From contig JAILQX010000008.1 of the NCBI GenBank assembly GCA_024698705.1, positions 33,774-97,773 on the forward strand: a stretch of DNA of 64,000 nt, written 5' to 3'. A model generated the notes under the pieces. It was not told the origin of the DNA, did not search any database, and saw nothing but the letters and a program-made list of their open reading frames with translations. Position 1 is the first letter of the stretch; the number at the start of each line of letters is the position of its first letter. Origin of the DNA: Lachnospiraceae bacterium. GTDB taxonomy: Bacteria; Bacillota; Clostridia; Lachnospirales; Lachnospiraceae. The translations under genes and the position numbers were made by a program. Below, in pieces: positions 19,497 through 26,583 of this stretch.

Positions 19497-21178
19497 ACGA
19501 TGATATAGGGCAGGGCGATCATCAATGCATAAGCATAACGTAGATCGGCTGCCAAAGGAGTTGCCGCAAACAGCGACAGATGAATAAAGATCACGGGAAG
19601 CATCGGAAGTATCCGGTGCTTCTTTTTATTGAGGATGCAGATATCAATACATATGATGAGAAACCAGAAAAAAGCACCCATCGAATACATTGTGCCATAT
19701 ACCGGGATCATGGTGTAGAACTTATATATCAGCTCGCAGATCTTGACGGAAACGCGATTGTTTGTGAGCGACGAAGAATGAAGATCATAGCCGTATTCGG
19801 TGATACCGAAGAAAACAGTCTGCTGGGGGTTCATCGGAGCCCAATAGCCCATTGTGAGATCCCTGAAGGCGGCCAGATAATCGGACGGATATGTGAGCCC
19901 CAGCCGGAGCCACAGTCTGCCGTAGTCGTCAAGATGTTCGTGGAAATACTCGCTGTCACCTTCGACAACCCATGCGGTCATGGGATCTGCGCCCTGGGGA
20001 GAATAGGTCGCACGGATATCCTCTACCCGGCCGATCTTTTCTATAAGACTGCGCTGTTCATCCGTAAGCGGTCGTTCATTGTATATGACGCGTCCGAATT
20101 GCTCAAGAGGAACGCACATCGCATACACGCTGTCGTCGGACAATACGTTACATGCCCTTGCTACGGGAACCCTTACGATAACCGTGATGAGCAATATGAG
20201 CGCGGAGCATATAAGATAAGGCCGTATTTGCTTTCTCATGGCTATCAGAAGGATGAGCGCAGATATTAAAAATGCATAGAAGCCGTTATGACGCAGCAGA
20301 CAGGTTCCCAGTCCGCTGAGGACATACAGGATACCATCCCTTGTTGTGAATCCTGATACGATCCGCATCCAGGTAACGGTCAGAACAAGTACCGATACGG
20401 AGAATAACACATCTTTCCATACGGTTACCGAATACATGAGGTTATACGGAAGAAGAACGAATGCCAGCAGCAGAGCGATACGCACACCTTTGGAAAGGCC
20501 TTTTTCATACATGGTCTCAATTGCATAGGCTATGCCGAAGCTGACAAGCATCATCTGAACCACGCTGTAGCAGGCTATTCCCAAGTATGTTGAATGAGTG
20601 ATCGAATACCCGAGGTTGAAAAACAGTCCGAATATGATCGTATGCACCCAGGGATGGTGGTTGACAAGCGGTTCCGCACCAATGATCTGAGCATATTGAT
20701 GAATGCTGTCGGGAGTCATGACTGCGGGAAAATTAAGCACAAAAAAAGGCAGGCAACAAACAAATACCAGGCCTGCATATATGAACAGGATACGTTTTGA
20801 AAACGGTTTAGGATCCTGCTTTAAGGATTTTTTTTTTGCAAATGAAAGGATCGCGTTTAACAGTTCGCAGAACATGAAGAAGAGTCCGAGCATGCTGAAT
20901 AAAACGTATATGAGTATAAAAAATCTGTTTTCAAGACCTCCGGTAAGGTCATCAAACAGGGCGTAAAGGATGGCAAATAAGGCAGCCGGTATAGCGGAAG
21001 CGATCTTCACGTTGCGGGCACTTTCCTCTTTTTTGCATAACAGGATAAAGGCACCGAGAAAGATACACACAAGAAGGATATTTGTGGATTCCAGGTTGCC
21101 GATATTCATCCATGCAAAACTTATAAAGAAAGCTTCGATGATGCTTGTTATGATGTTTTTCTTATTTGCACTGTTCAT
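19463..21178 (-). CDS. Large polytopic membrane protein, DUF6020-like
   Basis: This 571-residue protein has about a dozen hydrophobic helices. A conserved-looking extracytoplasmic stretch is VMTPDSIHQYAQIIGAEPLVNHHPWVHTIIFGL (about residues 153-185), where the Asp and the NHHP cluster resemble the first-loop acidic and histidine residues of GT-C-fold glycosyltransferases. A second soluble loop at about 370-450 carries PLTDEQRSLIEKIG. I associate it with DUF6020; a lipid-linked sugar transferase role is inference. The ATG at 21178 has no ribosome site, and a promoter ends just before it, so the message may be leaderless. It converges on rfbD and diverges from galK. Confidence 0.75.
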   Translation of the reverse strand: MNSANKKNIITSIIEAFFISFAWMNIGNLESTNILLVCIFLGAFILLCKKEESARNVKIASAIPAALFAILYALFDDLTGGLENRFFILIYVLFSMLGLFFMFCELLNAILSFAKKKSLKQDPKPFSKRILFIYAGLVFVCCLPFFVLNFPAVMTPDSIHQYAQIIGAEPLVNHHPWVHTIIFGLFFNLGYSITHSTYLGIACYSVVQMMLVSFGIAYAIETMYEKGLSKGVRIALLLAFVLLPYNLMYSVTVWKDVLFSVSVLVLTVTWMRIVSGFTTRDGILYVLSGLGTCLLRHNGFYAFLISALILLIAMRKQIRPYLICSALILLITVIVRVPVARACNVLSDDSVYAMCVPLEQFGRVIYNERPLTDEQRSLIEKIGRVEDIRATYSPQGADPMTAWVVEGDSEYFHEHLDDYGRLWLRLGLTYPSDYLAAFRDLTMGYWAPMNPQQTVFFGITEYGYDLHSSSLTNNRVSVKICELIYKFYTMIPVYGTMYSMGAFFWFLIICIDICILNKKKHRILPMLPVIFIHLSLFAATPLAADLRYAYALMIALPYIIVYCLSEDSSSI

Positions 21179-21185
21179 GAGACTA

Positions 21186-21213
21186 ATTATAACAGAGAGC
21201 TGAAATGTGTGAA
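21186..21213 (-). promoter_or_regulatory. Promoter of the minus-strand membrane-protein gene
   Basis: Read on the minus strand: TTCACA (21213-21208), a 16-base spacer, TATAAT (21191-21186). Transcription would begin about 21179, next to the start codon at 21178. Confidence 0.6.
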
Positions 21214-21224
21214 AGATGTTTTTG

Positions 21225-21233
21225 TGTTATACT
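21225..21233 (+). promoter_or_regulatory. Probable galK extended -10 promoter
   Basis: TATACT at 21228-21233 is preceded by an extended TGT. No convincing -35 is seen; that region overlaps the -35 of the divergent minus-strand gene. The transcript would start near 21240, giving a leader of about 84 bases. Confidence 0.5.
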
Positions 21234-21247
21234 TAATGTAGCATTCC

Positions 21248-21296
21248 GGCAAAATGCCATATCGCAGCATGCTTCGCAAAATGCGATCCTGCATGC
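21248..21296 (+). promoter_or_regulatory. Structured galK leader with repeated palindromes
   Basis: The string GCAAAATGC occurs twice (21249-21257 and 21276-21284), each inside a small hairpin (GGCA/TGCC and TCGCA/TGCGA). The second hairpin is nested in GCATGC arms (21267-21272 with 21291-21296). ATCGCA at 21261-21266 can pair instead with TGCGAT at 21282-21287, giving a competing fold. No T-run follows. Confidence 0.5.
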
Positions 21297-21323
21297 GCGG
21301 CCGGTCGTGATAAGAGGTGCTGT

Positions 21324-22601
21324 ATGACTGATACGACAAATTTAAAAAAACAGATAGCCGAAGGCGCCTATGACATTTATTTTGAGAGGCTGTACGGTGA
21401 TGAACAGCGCGCCTTCCAGAAGCAGAGATATACGGAAGTGATCGAAGGCTTTGAAAAGCGCTTCGGCGAAACCTCCGTTGCGGTCTTCAGTGCACCCGGC
21501 AGAACGGAGATCTGCGGCAATCACACGGATCATCAAAACGGCAGGGTCATAACGGCTGCCGTTGATCTTGATGTTGTGGCAGTTGTGGCGATGTCCGTCG
21601 ATGATACCATAAGAATGTATTCGGAAGGCTACGATGAGACCGTTATGAAAGCGACGGATACGGATATCAATACCGGGGAGTACGGAACCACGAAGGCTTT
21701 GATCAAAGGCATGGTAGCAGCTTCAAAGTCGAGAGGCTATAAGACCGGCGGCTTTACCGCTTACGTGAGGGGCGGTGTGCCCGGAGGTTCGGGACTGTCG
21801 TCGTCTGCGGCATTTGAGGTTCTCACAGGCACGATAATAAACGGATTGTTCAATGACTTTTCCATAGATCCCGAGACCATCGCCGCGATGGGCAGGGAAG
21901 CGGAAAACAGATATTTCGGCAAGCCCTGCGGTCTCATGGACCAGATGGGATGCTCGGTCGGAGGCATGATAAAGATCGATCTCGCGGATCCGGACAATGC
22001 CCTGATACAGAAGATAGATACGGATATCACATCATTAGGATACAGCCTTTGCATAGTTGACACGAAGGGTTCGCACGCGGATCTGACCGGGGAATACGCG
22101 GCCGTATTTGAGGAAATGCGATCGGTCGCTAAGTATTTCGGAAAAGATCTGCTCGGAGAAACCGATGAAGAACTGTTTAAGAGCAGTATAGCCGCGCTCA
22201 GAGATGCGGTGGGTGACAGGGCCGTGCTCAGAGCGCTTCATTGGTACAACGAAAACAGAAGAGTGGATCGCATGGCGGATGCATTGAAGGCAGGAGACAT
22301 CGATGGATTTCTGGCCTGCGTAAAGTCATCGGGCGATTCTTCATACAGGTTTTTGCAGAATGTGTATTCGGTCAAAAACCCGAGGGAGCAGGCGGTAGCG
22401 CTGGCCCTCGCATTTTCGGAGGAGATACTCGGCAGTAACGGGGTATGTCGCGTTCACGGAGGAGGATTTGCCGGAACGATACAGGCATTCGTAAAAAATG
22501 CAGCCGCAGCGGATTACAAAGAACGTATTGAAGGTTATTTCGGAGAAGGCAGCTGTTACGTTCTCAGGATACGTTCTGTCGGCGGCATTATGATGAAATA
22601 A
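21324..22601 (+). CDS. galK: Galactokinase
   Basis: GalK phosphorylates galactose at C1, the entry to the Leloir pathway. The 425-residue GHMP kinase has the sugar-binding GRTEICGNHTDHQNG (near residue 59; the classical form reads GEHTDY), the ATP loop GGVPGGSGLSSSAAFEV near 152, the CGLMDQMGC segment with the catalytic Asp, and HGGGFAGTIQAF near the C-terminus. It is longer than the usual 390 residues because of an N-terminal extension of about 40 residues. AAGAGGTG precedes the ATG. No other gal genes are adjacent, and the leader looks structured. Confidence 0.92.
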   Translation: MTDTTNLKKQIAEGAYDIYFERLYGDEQRAFQKQRYTEVIEGFEKRFGETSVAVFSAPGRTEICGNHTDHQNGRVITAAVDLDVVAVVAMSVDDTIRMYSEGYDETVMKATDTDINTGEYGTTKALIKGMVAASKSRGYKTGGFTAYVRGGVPGGSGLSSSAAFEVLTGTIINGLFNDFSIDPETIAAMGREAENRYFGKPCGLMDQMGCSVGGMIKIDLADPDNALIQKIDTDITSLGYSLCIVDTKGSHADLTGEYAAVFEEMRSVAKYFGKDLLGETDEELFKSSIAALRDAVGDRAVLRALHWYNENRRVDRMADALKAGDIDGFLACVKSSGDSSYRFLQNVYSVKNPREQAVALALAFSEEILGSNGVCRVHGGGFAGTIQAFVKNAAAADYKERIEGYFGEGSCYVLRIRSVGGIMMK

Positions 22602-22607
22602 CACGTT

Positions 22608-22636
22608 TTGCCATTACATGAGTATTGTGCTATAAT
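22608..22636 (+). promoter_or_regulatory. Promoter of the small alarmone synthetase gene
   Basis: TTGCCA (22608-22613), a 17-base spacer and a perfect TATAAT (22631-22636). The 5' leader would be about 48 bases. Confidence 0.75.
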
Positions 22637-22690
22637 CAAGGTTGGGTTTTTGGGGGAAAGCGTAACACTTGTTGTTAAGAAAGGAATGTA

Positions 22691-23338
22691 ATGGGAGCAC
22701 AGGACAATAAGGAAACGGACCCTATTGACAGCTGGATGGAGGTAACACTCATTTACAATTCAGCGCTTAAGGAAATAGGAACAAAACTGGAGATACTTAA
22801 CGATGAGTTTCAGCATGTGCATCAGTACAATCCCATCGAACATATAAAGTCCAGACTTAAAACATCAGAAAGTATTGTAAAGAAATTAAAGAAAAAGGGC
22901 TATGAGTCCACTATTGAAAATATGGTGGAGCATGTCAACGACATAGCGGGCATCAGAGTTATCTGTTCGTTTACTTCCGACATATACAGAGTTGCTGATA
23001 TGTTGAGTAACCAGAGCGATATCAAGGTGCTTTCTATCAAAGACTACATCAAAAATCCCAAGCCGAGCGGATACAAGAGTTATCATATGCTTGTAACGGT
23101 TCCGATCTTTTTGTCGGACCGTATTGTTGATGCCAAAGTTGAGATACAGATAAGAACGGTCGCCATGGATTTCTGGGCAAGCCTTGAGCACAAGATACAT
23201 TACAAGTTTGAAGGCAATGCGCCGGAACATATCAAGAAGGAACTGGAAGAGTGTGCGGAGATGGTATCAAATCTTGATGCAAAGATGCTTTCTCTTAATG
23301 AAGAGGTACATGCACTGGATCCGACCAATCACGAATAA
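22691..23338 (+). CDS. relQ: Small alarmone (ppGpp) synthetase, RelQ/YjbM type
   Basis: This enzyme transfers pyrophosphate from ATP to GDP or GTP to make (p)ppGpp without the hydrolase and regulatory domains of Rel. The 215-residue protein is the usual length. Synthetase motifs are clear: DIAGIRVICSFTSDIYRVADML (near residue 78), KNPKPSGYKSYHMLV (near 118), and VEIQIRTVAMDFWASLEHKIHYK (near 143), with the catalytic Glu in EIQIRT. The C-terminal helix matches the tetramerisation helix of RelQ. The gene is monocistronic with its own promoter. AAAGGA precedes the ATG. Confidence 0.93.
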   Translation: MGAQDNKETDPIDSWMEVTLIYNSALKEIGTKLEILNDEFQHVHQYNPIEHIKSRLKTSESIVKKLKKKGYESTIENMVEHVNDIAGIRVICSFTSDIYRVADMLSNQSDIKVLSIKDYIKNPKPSGYKSYHMLVTVPIFLSDRIVDAKVEIQIRTVAMDFWASLEHKIHYKFEGNAPEHIKKELEECAEMVSNLDAKMLSLNEEVHALDPTNHE

Positions 23339-23447
23339 AGGCCCCATAAAATGAGGAGTGCCCGGATACCTCGCGGCACCCGGGCTATTATGAAAAAATT
23401 ACCTAAAGTCTGAATCAACCTTATATTTAGAGTATAACCTCATAATA

Positions 23448-23481
23448 TGAACAAAATATGAACAGGCTATGAATATATAGT
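23448..23481 (+). promoter_or_regulatory. Three 11-bp-phased boxes abutting a -10: response-regulator operator
   Basis: TGAACA (23448-23453), TGAACA (23459-23464) and TGAATA (23470-23475) are separated by exactly five bases each. A -10 TATAGT (23476-23481) follows at once and there is no -35. This is the layout of promoters activated by OmpR/PhoB-family regulators (PhoP and WalR of Bacillus bind 6-bp repeats with 5-bp gaps). Initiation near 23488 leaves an 18-base leader holding GGAGG. Confidence 0.55.
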
Positions 23482-23505
23482 AAAAATTACCAAACGGAGG
23501 AAGCA

Positions 23506-24744
23506 ATGGATACTTTTATTGACAAACTTGCACAAAAATCTACAGCAAATGATATGATCAATGCCAATTCAGAGGCAGAAGCAAGAGAAAATCAGAGGAT
23601 AAAAGAGCAGATGGCCGAATATGAGAAGATCCTTCAGGACATGAAGGCAGCCAATCTGAAGAACATAGAATCTGCTTCCAAATTAAATGAAGCCATAGCG
23701 GGAGCTGACTTCGGTTCACGCGCAGCAGGCGGTGAAGGTTCATCCGAAGCCATTAAAAATACAAGCAGGGAAGCTGTTGAAAATATCAGAAGTTCAAGCG
23801 ATAAGGCTTTTGAATCCATCAGGACTTCAAGCAACGAAGCAGTTGAAAAGATCAGGACATCGGGAACGGAAGCCGTTGAATCGCTCAAGGCGTCAAGTGC
23901 CGAAGCCGTTGAGTCACTTAAGACATCAGGTGTCGAAAGCGTTGAGAAGATCAAAAATGCAGGAGTTGAAACTGTTGAATCCATAAAAGGGACTTCTTCC
24001 GAGGCGGTCGAAGCCGTAAAGAATTCGGGTTCGGTAGCTGTTGAAGCAGTTAAGACGATAAGTGACGAGGCTGTTGCAGCGGTAAAGACCTCAGGTGAGG
24101 AAGCGGTCGGATCACTCAAGACGAGCAGTGAAGAAGCCGTAAACAGCGTAAAGACAGCAGGAGAAGATGCTGCGGGTGCGGTAAAGACGGCATCCGAGGA
24201 TCTGAAGGCAACCTGCGATACCGCAGTTGCCGACATGAAGCAGTCATTGGACACGGGCGTAGCTGATATGAAGCAGGCTACAGAAGCCGGTGTTACGGAT
24301 ATGAAGCAGGCCACGGAAGCGGGTGTTGCCGATATGAAACAGGCAGCTGAAGCAGGTGTGGCAGACATGAAGCAGGCATCGCTGGATGCCACGGAGACGA
24401 TCAAGCAGACAGTCAGTGAAGGACTTGAGTCCATCAAACAGGCTACCGAAGGTATTACGACTTCGGCAGGCGGCAACGGACCTTCGGATGCCGACAGAGC
24501 ATACATGGATGCACAGTTCGATGATGTACATGAAGCTTTGCATACCGAGAATATAAAGGTATACCGTAATGTTCAGGCAGCCGTTGACGACAGTCTTGCG
24601 GATCAGACAAAAGCAATAAGAGGATATATAGAAAGAAGCAATAAAGATGGTTCAAAACTTCCCGTCATTATCGGTATCGTTAATTTTGCTCTTGATATAA
24701 TAATAATTGCCTTACTTGTACTTAATATGTTAGGAGTTTTCTAA
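23506..24744 (+). CDS. Hendecad-repeat coiled-coil protein with C-terminal membrane anchor
   Basis: I know no named family for this 412-residue protein. An N-terminal helical part (1-80) is followed by about 20 consecutive 11-residue repeats from roughly residue 82 to 320. Early units read like TSGTEAVESLK or SSAEAVESLK; the last block changes to AGVADMKQATE. Eleven-residue periodicity indicates a nearly straight right-handed or hendecad coiled coil, as in apolipoprotein- and LEA-like proteins. A linker (about 330-380) and one membrane helix (PVIIGIVNFALDIIIIALLV) end the protein, so it is tail-anchored with the rod in the cytosol. An M23 peptidase gene follows in the same frame after one stop codon. 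Confidence 0.85.
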   Translation: MDTFIDKLAQKSTANDMINANSEAEARENQRIKEQMAEYEKILQDMKAANLKNIESASKLNEAIAGADFGSRAAGGEGSSEAIKNTSREAVENIRSSSDKAFESIRTSSNEAVEKIRTSGTEAVESLKASSAEAVESLKTSGVESVEKIKNAGVETVESIKGTSSEAVEAVKNSGSVAVEAVKTISDEAVAAVKTSGEEAVGSLKTSSEEAVNSVKTAGEDAAGAVKTASEDLKATCDTAVADMKQSLDTGVADMKQATEAGVTDMKQATEAGVADMKQAAEAGVADMKQASLDATETIKQTVSEGLESIKQATEGITTSAGGNGPSDADRAYMDAQFDDVHEALHTENIKVYRNVQAAVDDSLADQTKAIRGYIERSNKDGSKLPVIIGIVNFALDIIIIALLVLNMLGVF

Positions 24745-24750
24745 GTACCG

Positions 24751-26328
24751 ATGAGACACATTACAAAACACTTTAAAAGGCTCAGGGTAAGCTATCTGAA
24801 AGCAGCCTTTTTGGTGATAATACTGAACATAATAATGATCCCTCAGTATCAATCCGTTGAGCCTGAGGGAGATACGTTGTTTAAGGTGTATATGAACGAC
24901 GAATATGTCGGAACCGTGGGCAAGCAGACCGATCTCGACGAGATGCTCTTAAAGGCCAGAAGGGCGACGGCTTCAAAGTCGGAATCTCCGGTCATGATGG
25001 AAGTGAACTTAAGGACCGAGGGCAGTGAAGTGATATTCGGGCAGCTCGACAACGAGGAAGAAGTATTTGCCAATATGGTCGCAGCACTGGAAAAGAGCGT
25101 TCACGGCGGACTTGTTCCGGCATACACCGTCAAGATCGGATCACATACGATGAACCTCGCAACCCTTGAGGATGTCAGAGAGGTTTTGCAGGCCGCAGCG
25201 AGCCAATATGATGAAAAAAATGAGTACCATGTATTGCTCCAGAGGGACCCAAACAGGGAACTCAATACACTTACGGCAACGTTGGGTAAGGATGAGCCCG
25301 ACGCCGAGGATAAGCAGCAACCGGTCAAAACAGCCGGAATGGAATCGGTATTTGCCGATGCATTTGGTGTTGCTGAAGAGAACTCCGCTTCGGAGAGCTT
25401 TGAAGAATACGAATATGGCCTTCTCGATCTGTCTTATGCAAATTCCATCGAGATAGTTGATTCTTATCTTGCGGATGACCGCATCATGACGGTTGAACAG
25501 GCTGTCGAAGATATCACATCCAAACAGGAAAAGAACACGGTATACGAAGTAAAGGCCGGAGATACGCTTTCAGGTATTTCCATGGCGACGGATATACCTA
25601 TTGAAAAGCTGATATCACTCAATGATGCGATAGAGGATGAAAGATCCACCATCAGGATCGGTCAGGAGATCCTCATCAGTAATCCCGAACCTCCGCTTTC
25701 GATCAACAGAACAGAGCAGGAGTATATCGAAGAGGATTATGACGCCGAGATCATATATATAGATAACGACGAATGGTACACAAGTGACCAGGTCACAAGG
25801 CAGGAGCCCAGTGCAGGTCATCGAAATATAGTAGCAAAGATCTCTTATCACAATGAGAAAGCTGTTGGCAGAGAGGTGGTCAAGGAAGAAGTGGTCCTTG
25901 AAGCCGTACCGAAGATAGTTGAGAGAGGTACAAAGATACCGCCTACCTACATCAAACCTGTTTCGGGCGGTAGACTGTCATCGACATTCGGTAAGAGAAA
26001 CAGACCCACAAAGGGTGCTTCAAGCAATCACCAGGGTGTTGACTGGGCTGTTGCAAAGGGTACGACCGTTATGGCTTCTTCCGGTGGTGTGGTTACCAAG
26101 GCCGGCTGGGCTAAGGGCTACGGATATGTTGTATATATCAAGCATCCGGATGGCAAGGAGACAAGATACGGACACTTGAGTAAGGTACTCGTAAGTGTGG
26201 GACAGAACGTAAAACAGGGTGAAAAGATAGCTCTGAGCGGTAACTCCGGCGTAAGTACCGGACCGCATCTGCACTTTGAGATCCGAGTCAACGGAACTGC
26301 GGTCAACCCGCTCAAGTATTTGAATTAA
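24751..26328 (+). CDS. LysM-G5-M23 peptidoglycan metallopeptidase
   Basis: This 525-residue cell-wall hydrolase should cut peptide cross-links outside the membrane. It has an N-terminal membrane segment (about 16-32), a 230-residue linker region, a LysM domain (YEVKAGDTLSGISMATDIPIEKL, about 263-307), a G5 domain ending PKIVERGTK (near 390), and a C-terminal M23 domain. The zinc ligands are visible as HQGVD near 426 and HLH near 505. The gene follows the hendecad-repeat gene with six bases between; AGGAG lies too far upstream (about 17 bases), so reinitiation after the upstream stop is likely. A terminator follows. Confidence 0.92.
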   Translation: MRHITKHFKRLRVSYLKAAFLVIILNIIMIPQYQSVEPEGDTLFKVYMNDEYVGTVGKQTDLDEMLLKARRATASKSESPVMMEVNLRTEGSEVIFGQLDNEEEVFANMVAALEKSVHGGLVPAYTVKIGSHTMNLATLEDVREVLQAAASQYDEKNEYHVLLQRDPNRELNTLTATLGKDEPDAEDKQQPVKTAGMESVFADAFGVAEENSASESFEEYEYGLLDLSYANSIEIVDSYLADDRIMTVEQAVEDITSKQEKNTVYEVKAGDTLSGISMATDIPIEKLISLNDAIEDERSTIRIGQEILISNPEPPLSINRTEQEYIEEDYDAEIIYIDNDEWYTSDQVTRQEPSAGHRNIVAKISYHNEKAVGREVVKEEVVLEAVPKIVERGTKIPPTYIKPVSGGRLSSTFGKRNRPTKGASSNHQGVDWAVAKGTTVMASSGGVVTKAGWAKGYGYVVYIKHPDGKETRYGHLSKVLVSVGQNVKQGEKIALSGNSGVSTGPHLHFEIRVNGTAVNPLKYLN

Positions 26329-26335
26329 TGAATTT

Positions 26336-26383
26336 AAGGCAGAGGACATGCCGCATCGGGCAAACGGTTCTCTGCCTTATTTT
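26336..26383 (+). terminator. Terminator after the M23 peptidase gene
   Basis: AAGGCAGAG (26336-26344) pairs with CTCTGCCTT (26370-26378) around a 25-base loop; ATTTT follows. Confidence 0.75.
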
Positions 26384-26438
26384 ATGATATAGCGGGGGAA
26401 ATGCGGCCACGGGCACGAAAGACGCACATATGTTCAGA

Positions 26439-26467
26439 TTTACAAAATGTCTCTGTACGTGTATACT
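26439..26467 (+). promoter_or_regulatory. Promoter of murA
   Basis: TTTACA (26439-26444), a 17-base spacer and TATACT (26462-26467). The leader would be about 110 bases. The promoter lies between the arms of a 10-bp inverted repeat (26442-26451 and 26495-26504). Confidence 0.65.
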
Positions 26468-26504
26468 GTACTAAGTTGGGGGCTTTTTGTATACGACATT
26501 TTGT
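26442..26504. repeat. 10-bp inverted repeat spanning the murA promoter
   Basis: ACAAAATGTC (26442-26451) and GACATTTTGT (26495-26504) are perfect complements 43 bases apart. GTATAC occurs just inside each arm (26461-26466 and 26489-26494). The left arm overlaps the -35. This could be a two-site operator or a leader stem; no T-run suggests a terminator. Confidence 0.5.
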
Positions 26505-26583
26505 GTTCAAAAAACAGACCATACCATATTTAGTTTCAGACGTGTGGTTGGGGGACGTAACGCGTTTGATGTAGAGGACAACA

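Noticed and set aside
23362..23386. GC-rich hairpin after the alarmone synthetase gene as a terminator.
   Set aside because: The stem is interrupted and no T-run follows; termination there is not supported.
24200..24420. Regular 33-base repeats that might suggest a CRISPR array or minisatellite; also the repeats at 58780-59070.
   Set aside because: The units are in frame, encode 11-residue or PAKKA protein repeats, and there are no unique spacers.
23634..24506. A 290-residue open frame on the minus strand opposite the hendecad-repeat gene, and similar long reverse frames elsewhere (for example 5346-6188 and 38605-39474).
   Set aside because: They are mirror images of repetitive or biased coding sequence, have no ribosome site and encode no recognisable domain; the plus-strand genes are clear.
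24742..24753. The TAA between the repeat protein and the M23 peptidase as a nonsense mutation in one original gene.
   Set aside because: Each product is complete on its own: the first ends in a membrane anchor and the second begins with its own membrane segment. The unusual layout is kept as a finding.
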